Assembly: GCA_963978895.1 (NCBI GenBank)
Contig: OZ022246.1
Coordinates: 9,069,794-9,133,793 of the forward strand
DNA length: 64,000 nt
Reading direction: 5' to 3'
DNA from: Erpobdella octoculata
Taxonomy: Eukaryota > Annelida > Clitellata > Hirudinida > Erpobdellidae
Within the stretch, counting starts at the first letter, position 1. Each line of letters starts with the position of its first letter. Shown piece after piece: positions 12,637-25,660 of the stretch. The notes under the pieces are model-generated. The model did no database searches. It was not told the DNA's origin and saw only the letters and a program-made list of their open reading frames with translations. The position numbers were made by a program, and so were the translations under genes.

Positions 12637-12870
12637 ATGCGCTGGTGGAAGAGCGGTAGAGCGTTCGCCTGTCGATCGTTAGGTCGGCAGTTCGAGCCTC
12701 ACCGGCGTCACTAGCATCACCAGCGTAACTCCCTTAAGCAGGGAGTTCACTCGCACTGCTAAAGGGTAGGCGCCTATAAATGGCTGCCTTTGCAAGACCC
12801 TTTCTCGTCTTTGAGCAAGAGTTGTCTTGGAAAAGGCGTGTGCTAAATGTTAGTAAAAAAACTAAAAATG
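12637..12870 (+). mobile_element. tRNA-derived SINE, + orientation
   Basis: The head is tRNA-like: A-box-like GCTGGTGGAAGAGCGG, then TTCGCCTGTCG, then the B box GGCAGTTCGAGCCTC. The body contains AACTCCCTTAAGCAGGGAGT (a short hairpin). The tail contains CTTTGAGCAAGA and GCTAAATG, and ends in A/T-rich sequence. The same head and tail words recur at 39.35, 44.5 and 61.1 kb. The head diverges from a functional tRNA and is not called as a tRNA gene. Confidence 0.75.
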
Positions 12871-12927
12871 ATCTACATACATAATTTGCTAAGATGTATG
12901 TATGTATGTTAGCAATTTCGCGTAACG

Positions 12928-13068
<141 letters not shown>

Positions 13069-13239
13069 TGTTGTGTCTTTCAGAAAACTTTATTCTTTCT
13101 AAACACAATATAAATAACAAGAAACATGTAATGTAAATACCGCGCAACTCGCAAAACACTAAACAGAACTTTCTCGCAACAACTCGGTAGCTAGCTAGGA
13201 AGGCGCACCTGACTACACCTGGAGTGTCTCGTCACAACA
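13069..13239 (-). repeat. 3' LTR of the gypsy element
   Basis: 171 bp with TG...CA ends in sense orientation. A sense-strand AATAAAG lies about 20 bp from its 3' end and may act as the polyadenylation signal. Confidence 0.95.
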
Positions 13240-13249
13240 CCTTCCCACA
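13240..13249 (-). promoter_or_regulatory. Polypurine tract of the gypsy element
   Basis: Sense-strand TGTGGGAAGG ends exactly at the 3' LTR, as expected for the plus-strand primer. Confidence 0.7.
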
Positions 13250-13320
13250 AGCTTTTGAGTCTTTTCAAAAGCGAAAACTAAATGTAAAAATGTCTTCTAA
13301 CGAAAGAAAAAAAAATCGTG

Positions 13321-16137
13321 TCAAAATCTTAAATTCTTCAACCGCAGGCGCTCCGAACGTCGTGGTCCGGTTTCAACTGAAGTATTCGCTTGCGTTGCTG
13401 ATCTTGTCAGATCCGTCGGTAGAATTTCTCCTGGTACGGCTGTCGCACTGGATGGAGAACTCATTGGCAAACTGGTCGCTTGATTTCCTGTTGACACGGT
13501 TGCCGGACTTTTCGTCATGATTGGACTCTTCGTTGACGTGGTCGCTGGACTCCTCGTTGACGTGGTCGCTGGACTCTTCGTTGATGTGGTCGCTGGACTC
13601 TTCGTTGACGTTGTCGCTGGACTCCTCGTTGACGTGGTGTCAAATGCGTCGTCTCCAAGACTCGATGATGTGGAGTAACGTGTAACATAACGTGGGCGGA
13701 GTTGTTCCACATGGCGTTTCCAAATCGACCCATTTGAGCACAATCGTACTTGGATGTTTCGTGCTCCCAATATTTTGTTGACGATTGCAGGAATCCATCT
13801 TGGTTGTTTACCCTGTCTGGGACCACAGTGTAGAGCGTAACAAAAATCTCCAATTTTGTACTTGTGTTGTATTTGGAAAAATTCCTTGTTTGTTCTTTGA
13901 CTTCGTTTATCCTGCATCTCTCGAACAAGGCAAGGAGGACATGGCAAAAGAGAATCTAATTTGCTTCTGATTTGTCGTCCATTTTTCGTCACTGCATCTA
14001 CATGTTTTCCTTTTTCTATGCCGTTTCTGGTGAGTCGATGTCCCAAGTATTCCACTGACGGTTGAGCAAAAACGCATTTCCTTTGATTGCACTTTAAACC
14101 TCTTTCTTGTAAACGTTGAAGAAGATTCCGTAGGTTTCTCAGATGCTCGTCAGCTGTGGTTCCACTCACTAGAATGTCATCTAAGTACACCGCTACTCCT
14201 GGTAGATCACACGTTAATTTGTCCATTATTTCTTGAAAATAACCTGGAGCTGAAGTGATGCCAAAAGGTAGACGTGTTTGTAGAAGTACACCTTTGTGCG
14301 TGCTCAACGCTAGTCTTCTTTGACTTTCTGGTGCCAGTTTAATCTGGAGGTATGCATCTGCGAGATCGATTTTACTGAAGCAAAAACTTCCTCCTAGTTT
14401 TCTCATCAGATCTTCTGGAAGTGGCATTGGGTAACGATGTGTTTCAAGTTGAGAGTTGATCGTTACCGAGTAGTCTCCACAGATTCTTAGTCCTGCCTTT
14501 TTCTGATTCGGTTGAATCCGTTTTCTGACTGGAACTACCGGGGTTCCATAATGATCGAACTGAGCTGGAATCCATATACCTTTTCTAATTCCTGCATCAT
14601 AGACACTGTTCAATTCTTCCAGGATAGCAAACGGTACTGTCCGGGGCTTGCAGAAAATCGGTTCCGAATCTGGTTTGAACTTTATTTCTAGTTCGACATC
14701 TTTAAGACATCCCAGTTGTGGATCGAACAATTCGCTGTATTCAGAGCACAAAAGTTGACATTCATTTTGAAGGTGGTTTTCTGTTGTTTCCGTTATAAGT
14801 TGAACGGAACTGAAGTTCTTTGACAGCAATGCGGTGACGTCAATCTTCATATCACGTATCGCCTCAAATCCCAGTAGGTTGAGATCATGTGCTTTTGTGA
14901 CATTGAACCACACTCTTCTTTGGATGTCAGAGTTTTTCAATTTTACGTCTGTTTCAAATGTGCCCATTGTTGGGATGTTATCTCCCGTTGCTGAACAATA
15001 TCTTTTATTATTCAGCTGCAACTTCGGTTTCCCCAGTTTGATCCATGCAGCTCGTGAGCAAAAGTTGTCTCTGGAACCACTATCAATGAGAAAACTGAAG
15101 GGTTGACTGTTGAGAGTCAACTGTTGCAACAAAGGATTTCGTCCTTTCATGGTGAACACGTGTTCTTTCACGAATTCATCTTTTGCAAATACACACTGAA
15201 CTTGTCTTTTCTTTTTTAGACAAACAGCTTGCAGATGTCCTTTCTTTTGACAGAAATTGCATATGTAGTTTGCAAAACGACATTCTTTAAAAGTGTGGTT
15301 GTTCTTACCGCAACGTCGACACTTTTCTTTAGGAACATTTGGCGTTTTATCAGTTGCGTGCTGCTGATGATATTCCGTATGTTTCTTCTGCTTTCTTCGA
15401 TCAACTTTGAATACCTGAGACGTTCTCTCAGGTGATGGGGCTTTTTCGCAAACGGTTTCTTTTGCAACTTGAGCTGCATCTTCGGTTTCGCATGCTATCT
15501 CTATTGCTCTTGCAAAAGATAACTCATCGTCATTTATGCGGAACAGAGCTCGGAGGACTACTTCATTGTTGACGGAACAGATGAATCTGGTCCTCATTGC
15601 TTCGTCTTGTGGATTCTCGATAGAAGCAAAATCACAAGTTGTCGCTGCTTGACGAATTCTTGCCGCCAACTGGTTGATGGTTTCACCTGGTTCTCGTTTT
15701 ATTCCGGTCCAGAATTTGTACCTTTCTCGGACGACAAACTTTGATGGGTTAAATTGATTTCCCATAAACATTTCGATTTCTTCTATCGTTAAGTCATTCG
15801 CTTTCTTTGGCGGTGTTTGCTGACTTGCTAACGTATCAAGAAACTTGTATGTCGACGAGGTTTGATTAGTCAAGAAAACTTGAGGTATTTTTCGACCAGG
15901 AACCGAATGAGCACTAGTGAAAGTTTCAAACCTTGCCCAGTAATCTTTCCATAATTCTTTCAAAGGGTCGAAAGCTTCGAAACTTGGAATATTTGTTGCC
16001 GATGGTTGTAAACTCAAAATCAACCTCTCCATTTGTTTTATGTGTTCTGCTCGTTCTTTTTCGCGAAGTCTTTCTTGTTCTGAGCGATATCTCTCTTGCT
16101 CAGCGAACAATTTAATTAATTTATCAACTTCAGACAT
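13321..16137 (-). CDS. gypsy gag-protease-RT polyprotein fused to integrase C-terminus (938 aa)
   Basis: A single open frame from the ATG just inside the 5' LTR. Residues 1-270 are gag-like, with a coiled charged N-terminus. Two CCHC knuckles follow (273-286 and 293-306, both C-x2-C-x4-H-x4-C). The aspartic protease signature LIDSGS is at 350-355. Reverse transcriptase spans roughly 490-705 with YLDD at 651-654. At about residue 718 (near base 13985) the normal RT thumb is joined to a short integrase C-terminal segment (WIPAIVNKI ... WKRHVEQLRPR). RNase H and the integrase zinc and DDE core are therefore absent, yet the frame is kept. The last 100 residues are repeats of SPATTSTK. The element needs enzymes in trans to integrate, so I read it as a deletion derivative rather than an autonomous copy. 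No envelope gene. Confidence 0.92.
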   Translation of the reverse strand: MSEVDKLIKLFAEQERYRSEQERLREKERAEHIKQMERLILSLQPSATNIPSFEAFDPLKELWKDYWARFETFTSAHSVPGRKIPQVFLTNQTSSTYKFLDTLASQQTPPKKANDLTIEEIEMFMGNQFNPSKFVVRERYKFWTGIKREPGETINQLAARIRQAATTCDFASIENPQDEAMRTRFICSVNNEVVLRALFRINDDELSFARAIEIACETEDAAQVAKETVCEKAPSPERTSQVFKVDRRKQKKHTEYHQQHATDKTPNVPKEKCRRCGKNNHTFKECRFANYICNFCQKKGHLQAVCLKKKRQVQCVFAKDEFVKEHVFTMKGRNPLLQQLTLNSQPFSFLIDSGSRDNFCSRAAWIKLGKPKLQLNNKRYCSATGDNIPTMGTFETDVKLKNSDIQRRVWFNVTKAHDLNLLGFEAIRDMKIDVTALLSKNFSSVQLITETTENHLQNECQLLCSEYSELFDPQLGCLKDVELEIKFKPDSEPIFCKPRTVPFAILEELNSVYDAGIRKGIWIPAQFDHYGTPVVPVRKRIQPNQKKAGLRICGDYSVTINSQLETHRYPMPLPEDLMRKLGGSFCFSKIDLADAYLQIKLAPESQRRLALSTHKGVLLQTRLPFGITSAPGYFQEIMDKLTCDLPGVAVYLDDILVSGTTADEHLRNLRNLLQRLQERGLKCNQRKCVFAQPSVEYLGHRLTRNGIEKGKHVDAVTKNGRQIRSKLDSLLPCPPCLVREMQDKRSQRTNKEFFQIQHKYKIGDFCYALHCGPRQGKQPRWIPAIVNKILGARNIQVRLCSNGSIWKRHVEQLRPRYVTRYSTSSSLGDDAFDTTSTRSPATTSTKSPATTSTKSPATTSTRSPATTSTKSPIMTKSPATVSTGNQATSLPMSSPSSATAVPGEILPTDLTRSATQANTSVETGPRRSERLRLKNLRF
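13530..13640 (-). repeat. 24-bp coding minisatellite in the gypsy C-terminus
   Basis: About five units encoding SPATTST(K/R). It expands the hydrophilic tail downstream of the integrase fragment. Confidence 0.8.
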
Positions 16138-16139
16138 GT

Positions 16140-16150
16140 CGACTGCGCCA
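16140..16150 (-). promoter_or_regulatory. Primer-binding site, tRNA-Ser type
   Basis: Sense TGGCGCAGTCG begins 2 nt after the 5' LTR. It is complementary to CCA plus a discriminator base plus the acceptor strand of a tRNA-Ser with 5' GCAGTCG, the primer I recall for several insect gypsy elements. The coding ATG follows 2 nt later. Confidence 0.65.
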
Positions 16151-16152
16151 AT

Positions 16153-16323
16153 TGTTGTGTCTTTCAGAAAACTTTATTCTTTCTAAACACAATATAAATA
16201 ACAAGAAACATGTAATGTAAATACCGCGCAACTCGCAAAACACTAAACAGAACTTTCTCGCAACAACTCGGTAGCTAGCTAGGAAGGCGCACCTGACTAC
16301 ACCTGGAGTGTCTCGTCACAACA
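16153..16323 (-). repeat. 5' LTR of the gypsy element
   Basis: 171 bp, read as identical to 13069-13239. It would contain the promoter. Confidence 0.95.
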
Positions 16324-16516
16324 TTTTATTTATTATTTTTTTAACATAAGATTCTAATCTACGGACAACAACTTTGTTTTTTAAGTAAAATTCTTTATTA
16401 ATTTTCGTAGCGGGCTTACTGTACAGTTTCGGCTCGAAAGCCATCATCAGAGCCCTTTAAATAGAAAATAGTGAAAATATTCAAAAACGGACGAATGTAA
16501 AAGTCGAACTGAAATT
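16324..16516 (-). repeat. Penelope-like fragment, left arm of inverted pair
   Basis: Near-perfect reverse complement of 16836-17023, differing mainly in the length and composition of an A/T run. Includes a hammerhead ribozyme copy (16412-16455). The gypsy insertion separates it from its outer end at 13027-13068. Confidence 0.85.
16412..16455 (-). ncRNA. Hammerhead ribozyme, minus-strand copy in the left Penelope arm
   Basis: The sequence is the exact reverse complement of 16897-16940, so it has the same fold: stem I GGGCT/AGCCC, core CTGATGA and GAAA, stem II GGCT-TTCG-AGCC, short stem III CTGT/ACAG. Confidence 0.8.
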
Positions 16517-16835
16517 GGAATAATGGCGAAATGTATTTACCTAAAACTAGACGATTAGGAAACAAATATAATGCAAACCGATATAGTTGCGATAAAACCA
16601 AGCGGAGATAAAATAATGTGAGATAAAATTAAACTGAGGTACATGGTATATAGAGAGCAGGAATACTACTGTAAAAACAGAAAACGTGAAGTGGAGTGAA
16701 ATTGAGTTAAATATTGTTGAATGTTTGATATGGAATGAGAATCAGTTTTAGAAAGTATGTAAACTTACTAGAAATCGACTTCAAAAACCACGAAGCAACC
16801 AGCGAAACGGTAAACGAATAGCATGCCGAGAAGTA
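16517..16835. other. Spacer between the inverted Penelope arms
   Basis: About 319 bp of AT-rich sequence with no open frame or known motif. The arms diverge sharply at both edges. Confidence 0.6.
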
Positions 16836-17065
16836 AATTTCAGTTCGACTTTTACATTCGTCCGTTTTTGAATATTTTCACTATTTTCTATTTAAAGGGC
16901 TCTGATGATGGCTTTCGAGCCGAAACTGTACAGTAAGCCCGCTACGAAAATTAATAAAGAATTTTACTTGAAAAAAAAAGTTGTTGTCCGTAGATTAGAA
17001 TCTTATGTTAAAAAAATAATAAATAAAAAATGGGCAGTTATTTTTAATGGAGCATGCACGAAAGA
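16836..17065 (+). repeat. Penelope-like fragment, right arm of inverted pair
   Basis: Matches the left arm in inverted orientation through its full length. Contains hammerhead 16897-16940. After 17065 it continues 30 bp (no counterpart on the left) and then meets a TA array. I class it as Penelope-like from the ribozyme type and the neighbouring Penelope coding remnant, not from any encoded protein. Confidence 0.75.
16897..16940 (+). ncRNA. Hammerhead ribozyme (type I, minimal), right Penelope arm
   Basis: Core order is complete: stem I 5' GGGCT (16897-16901), CTGATGA (16902-16908), stem II GGCT-TTCG-AGCC, GAAA (16922-16925), stem III CTGT/ACAG, cleavage triplet GTA (16933-16935), stem I 3' AGCCC (16936-16940). 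Predicted cleavage is between 16935 and 16936. One extra U (16909) sits between the CTGATGA core and stem II. Penelope-like elements are known to carry hammerheads with very short stem III, which may work as dimers. Confidence 0.82.
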
Positions 17066-17093
17066 AAATCCACTGCCGAGTTATGCAAAAAAC

Positions 17094-19419
<2,326 letters not shown>

Positions 19420-19829
19420 TGATGTATTCCAATAGTATAAATGTTATAGTCTCTGTGATTACATTATTTTATGATTCCTGTCGTAAACACTATGGAATTT
19501 TGTTTTACTTATGTTCTTTTTGTTGAGCCTCGTATTCTCTTAATTTGACAGGTGGATTGTTTACTTTTTTGTTGGTGTGCTAATTCTTTGATAATTTCGG
19601 TTTTTTCTGTTTGTTTACTTTTCTCGTTTTACTTTTGACCCTGATGATGGCTGACATAGCTGAAACGGTCCGTCGGTCTGACAATAAAACATCACGCATA
19701 AAAAACAAAAGAGTGAAAGACATACAGCAGCAGGATGGGCAGTGCAATTTACCTGTATGCCCATTGTCTGCTATACTTCAATTATGGACAACGGTTCTTA
19801 GCAATAGCATAGCACTAGCCGACCGAATA
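19420..19829 (+). other. 3' region of the Penelope-like element
   Basis: About 400 bp after the stop that contains a hammerhead (19637-19678) followed by AATAAAAC. The exact 3' end of the element is not defined. Confidence 0.5.
19637..19678 (+). ncRNA. Hammerhead ribozyme downstream of the Penelope nuclease ORF
   Basis: Stem I GACC/GGTC (637-640 and 675-678), CTGATGA at 641-647, stem II GGCT-GACAT-AGCT with one G-U pair, GAAA at 662-665, stem III CGG/CCG with a one-base loop, cleavage triplet GTC (672-674). Cleavage is predicted after 19674. The extra U after the CTGATGA core (648) is shared with the copies at 16.4 and 16.9 kb, although the stems differ, so this belongs to a second Penelope family. 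Confidence 0.82.
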
Positions 19830-20056
19830 CAGAGATGATGCGAGTACTTATGGTGCGAGTACGAGTACTTGAAAAACGTACTCGAGTCGAGTACAAATAT
19901 CAAGTGCTACATCTCTGGTACTCAGTACTAAGTGGAATCATGAGTACGAATACCAAGGCTTCGAGTACAAGTCCGAATACGAGTACAAGTCTGAGTGCGA
20001 GTACTTAAAAAATGTACTCGAGTACGAGTACGATTACAAGTACTACATCTCTGGTA
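19830..20056 (+). repeat. Degenerate GAGTAC-rich dispersed element
   Basis: Begins CAGAGATGATGCGAGTACTT and ends AAGTACTACATCTCTG. Read inward, both ends give CAGAGATG...AGTACTT. The interior is a degenerate GAGTAC repeat. A partial copy lies at 32157-32238. The ends are hAT-like, but no matching 8-bp flanks were found. Confidence 0.45.
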
Positions 20057-20217
20057 ACACTAACGTACTTTCAAACACTATTTTCAGGCTTTTGACATTA
20101 TACCGGTACCGGTAGTACCGGTATTTGGCCCGGAAATACCGGTATCGGTTCCGGCAAAAAATTTCATAAAAATCCGTTCAGCCGTTTCGGAGGAGTTTGA
20201 TAAAATCACTATGTCAC

Positions 20218-20219
<2 letters not shown>

Positions 20220-20274
<55 letters not shown>
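20220..20274. repeat. (TA)n microsatellite
   Basis: About 54 bp of TA, directly followed by the ACTAGCGGGG end of a Helitron-like copy. Confidence 0.95.
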
Positions 20275-20276
<2 letters not shown>

Positions 20277-20401
20277 TAGCGGGGTGCCCGGCGTTGCCCG
20301 GTCTTTTTAGAGGTTTTTCTATCGTTTTTCTCTCACGCTCCCGTTTCCTTTCCCGCTTGCTCTCACGCTCCCGGTCGCTTTCCCACTTTTCGACCACCTA
20401 G
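20275..20401 (-). mobile_element. Helitron-like non-autonomous repeat, 3' portion
   Basis: On the plus strand it starts ACTAGCGGGGTGCCCGG, then CTTTTTAGAGGTTTTTCTATCG, followed by the CGCTCCCG-rich body shared with copies at 32.6, 43.7, 44.1, 50.5 and 61.8 kb. In element orientation the end is CCCCGCTAG|T, fitting a CTRR Helitron terminus. The 5' end is lost. Class assignment is inference. Confidence 0.55.
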
Positions 20402-20525
20402 AGCTCTAAAACTTTCAGGAAAGCTTTATTCTGGATGACAATACATGAATTGAATGTTTTCGACATGAATTAGGCCTTAAATAAATTAAAATTAATCAAA
20501 TCAAATTAATCAGACAGTTCAAGAT

Positions 20526-22073
<1,548 letters not shown>

Positions 22074-22284
22074 TGCATGTATGTATGTATGTATGTATGT
22101 ATGTATGTATGTATGTATGTATGTATGTATGTATGTATGTATGTATGTATGTATGTATGTATGTATGTATGTATGTATGTATGTATGTATGTATGTATGT
22201 ATGTATGTATGTATGTATGTATGTATGTATGTATGTATGTATGTATGTATGTATGTATGTATGTATGTATGTATGTATGTATGT
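22074..22284. repeat. (TATG)n microsatellite
   Basis: About 205 bp of near-pure tetranucleotide. Apparent open frames in all phases are repeat artefacts. Confidence 0.97.
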
Positions 22285-23710
22285 GTGTATGTATGCATTA
22301 CGTATTAATTATAATTTTAGGTTTTTATAATGCGCCCTTTAAAATGAATGTTACAAATGGGGTCGATCAGCCCCTCCTCTCCTCAGAGCTGCGGTTAGGC
22401 CTTTTCTATTTACAGGACCAGCAAAGAAAATCCACTTTTGTCAATCGTCACAGTGTCTGTGTCTATGCACAAGTTTATAAGTCTGTGTGACTTGAGAAAA
22501 TTTATTAAATCTTCTATATTAACTTTAGTCAAGTCTTGTTTGCTTGCTTGTGAACAAATTTTGGAAATGAAAATTGACAAACCAACCGTTATCCAATCAA
22601 ACTTAAACTTAGAATATAGACTCACTTCTTATGGCAATGTATTTTATTAAATTTTGAGAGTTGCCTAAAATATTTGATCTGCCAAATTCAAAATATAAGG
22701 GACATTTGAAAACACTTTAATTTTTGTTTCTGTATTTTTGTATAGATCAGGTTATATAGAAGTTATGTAAATAGGACGACACAAAGAAAAATACGATCAA
22801 ACAGTGATGGTGGTACCTGGTACCATAGTACCATTGTGCGGTTGGCAGTGACGTAGATCGCGGGCGTGGAAACTCCTTTGAGCAAGGAGTTAACTTTTGT
22901 GACTCATGTCAACTGAGCCATTCATTCCATTGTAGCAGTTTCAAATAATATCATAATAAGTATCAGTTTCTCAACTAGGAAGAATAAAGATCAGCAGGCT
23001 TTGGATCTGTTGAAACTTGTACGATCCCATAAACTGGAACTGATCCTGGCGCTACTGCTTCGGTTCAAAGAGCGGTTCCTTAATGCACTAACCTTCACCT
23101 TACCTATGAAGTTATCTAATACTGGCTGATTGAATTAGCGGGTAGTTGATGAAAGACATAATTTCAGAGATTTTGGAGAAAATTACATGGTATATGTTAA
23201 CAAATTCAACTAGAACACACTGGAAAAATCTAAAACCGGAGTTTGGGGGAAAGCACTGCCAACCCAAAAATCTTACTAACCTTGAGATTAATTGAGTCTA
23301 ATAAGATTTGTCTTATGAGCAGTCTACTTCACACCAATTCATCAACAATGCGTTAACTCGTCACACTTGACAACCAGTCACATTTGAACTAAAAATTTTG
23401 ACACTCTCAATTTTAAAAAAATGCAGCAGAAAATTTTTTTTATGTAATTTAAAAACTTACAATACACAGAGTAAGAGAGTAATGGTCAGAAAAGGAAAGA
23501 CTTAATAAAGTACAATTATTCATTGGGTAGGTACTTATATTTCTTAAGTCTTATTTCCTGAGATCAGTTTTCCAAAATGATAAGAACTGAATAACAACTT
23601 CAGTGAAAAATGGAGAAATAAACTATTTTTAATAATGTTTCTAATAAATAATATATCAAAAAATTACATGTTGATGATTGTTAATGTTTATCATTATACA
23701 TAATTTCCAA
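22285..23710. other. No gene seen; possible SINE fragment at 22846-22925
   Basis: 22846-22925 contains GTGGAAACTCCTTTGAGCAA and GGAGTTAAC, resembling the body of the SINE at 44.5 kb without its tRNA head. The rest is AT-rich and unrecognised. Confidence 0.3.
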
Positions 23711-23758
23711 TGTATGTTTGTATGCATGTATGTACGTATGTATGTATGTATGTATGTA

Positions 23759-23795
<37 letters not shown>

Positions 23796-24044
23796 ATGTA
23801 TGTATGTATGTATGTATGTATGTATGTATGTATGTATGTATGTATGTATGTATGTATGTATGTATGTATGTATGTATGTATGTATGTATGTATGTATGAA
23901 TGTATGTGTGCATGTATGTATGTATTATGTATGAATGTATGTGTGCATGTATGTATGTATGTATGTATGTATGTATGTATGTATTACTATGTATGTATGT
24001 ATGTATGTATGTATGTATGTATGTATGAATGTATGTGTGCATGT
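23711..24044. repeat. (TATG)n microsatellite with TG core and variant units
   Basis: Imperfect TATG array interrupted by a TG run (23759-23779) and by repeated higher-order segments containing GAATGTATGTGTGCATG, seen three times near 23897, 23931 and 24025. Confidence 0.95.
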
Positions 24045-24299
24045 ATAATAGAACTTTGCCTAACGTTTATTAAAGCCGGAATTGCAAAACAACAGTAATT
24101 ATGTCGATATTTTGAAAAAAATCCATCATATTTGACAGCTTATCACCCCATTTTTCATAATAATTTTTTCAATAATGAAGTGAGCGTGGTGTTTTAATGA
24201 TTGCACGGAAACTATCCTATAGGCATTTGAAATATGTGTATGATGATACATCTGTGTTAGCAGTAAAATTGCTTACAAAATCGTGAAACAAATAGCAAT

Positions 24300-24458
24300 A
24301 ATTCCAGATATAAAAATAATAATCAGCTACAAAATAATAATCAGCAACAAAATAATAATCAACTACAAAATAATAATCAACTACAAAATAATAATCAGCT
24401 ACAAAATAATAATCAGCTACAAAATAATAATCAGCTACAAAATAATAATCAGCTGCAA
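24300..24458. repeat. 18-bp minisatellite
   Basis: About nine units of ATAATAATCAGCTACAAA with few substitutions. Both strands read open because the unit is a multiple of three. Confidence 0.9.
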
Positions 24459-24921
24459 AACACACACAAAATCTAAACTCTGCAGGCGATTATTTTATTT
24501 TTTAGGCAAAACTCTGCGAAAACATCAATGTCCAAAAAGGTGACATGAAAAAAACTCGTGTGACCGCGAAGTAGCTTAAATTTCGTACGCTTATAAATAC
24601 GTAGGTGTGATTGTTTGGAAATGGACAGGTTGGTGATGGAAATAAGCACCATCTCCTCCTTCTCTACATCACTAACATCACACCTGTCCTGTTATGAGAA
24701 CCACCTGAATTGAATTCATCCACCTTATATAAAAAAAATTAATTTCAAAGCCCTAATGAAGAATTTTAATTTTGTTTGTCTCAACGGGAGACGTGGATTG
24801 AAATAAGAAGAAAAAAAACATCAGAAGCCAGATTAAAGATCCACCTCACCGCAGCTCTTTCCACGACACAGCAAAAATCTCATTCTTTTCGCAATCGACA
24901 TGTTCGCACGAAATTTTAAAT

Positions 24922-24957
<36 letters not shown>

Positions 24958-25315
24958 ATAATATTATAAAGTTGAAATCCGAGAATAATAATTGAAACTC
25001 GAATGCGATTAGCCAACAAGTTTAAAAACTTTCAGTTCGAATTCGACAAAAATTTTCAGATTCAGTCTCATCGAACAAGGAGGAACAGCAATAACAACAT
25101 CAAACGTGAATCCTCGACAATGCTGATTAATATTATTAACGATAGATGTAGCCGATGCGGCAGCCGTAACGTAGCTCCGAGCGAAAGTAAAAAAAGACAG
25201 ACATGCGCGCTGATGTGGCGTCGTTACAGACGTTGAAGCGGCGGTAATTCAAGGAATGAACGAATGAAGTGAACGCTTTCGCCATTAATCGACATGCTCT
25301 CTCTCTCACCACGCT
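24459..25315. other. No gene seen; short ATT tract at 24927-24958
   Basis: AT-rich with an (ATA)/(ATT) dyad around 24924-24965. No supported coding exon. Confidence 0.35.
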
Positions 25316-25660
25316 TGTAATCATTTTCAACACATTTGTAATAACCACATTTGTAATCACCACCACATTTGTAATCACCACCACATTTGTAATCACCACC
25401 ACATTTGTTATAACCACCACATTTGTTATCACCACCACATTTGTTATCACCACCACATTTGTAATCCCCACATTTGTAATCACCACATTTGCAATAACCA
25501 CAATTTGTTATCGTCACCACCACATTTATAATTATCGCCACATTGGTAAACATCACCAGATTCGTGATCATTTTCAGTCCATGTGTTATCATATCCAACA
25601 CAATTGTAATTTTATCCAGCATAAGTGTTATCGTTTCTAGCACATTTGTAACTTTTGCCA
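25316..25660. repeat. Degenerate 15-18-bp minisatellite
   Basis: Units of CACCACATTTGTAATCAC and variants, tighter in 25335-25500 and decaying to the right. The frames this opens encode only repeated ITTFVITT-like strings. Confidence 0.85.

Larger units (their letters stand above)
13069..16323 (-). mobile_element. Ty3/gypsy-type LTR retrotransposon, internally deleted
   Basis: Two 171-bp direct LTRs (13069-13239, 16153-16323), which I read as identical, start TGTTGTG and end CACAACA. Both are flanked by the 5-bp duplication TTTTA (13064-13068 and 16324-16328). Order on the minus strand: LTR, primer-binding site, one long gag-pol frame, polypurine tract, LTR. RNase H and most of integrase are missing. 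Identical LTRs imply a recent insertion. It sits inside a Penelope fragment. Confidence 0.95.

Noticed and set aside
12637..12710. Functional tRNA gene
   Set aside because: Only the A and B box regions resemble tRNA, the acceptor stem does not pair, and homologous heads recur as SINEs.
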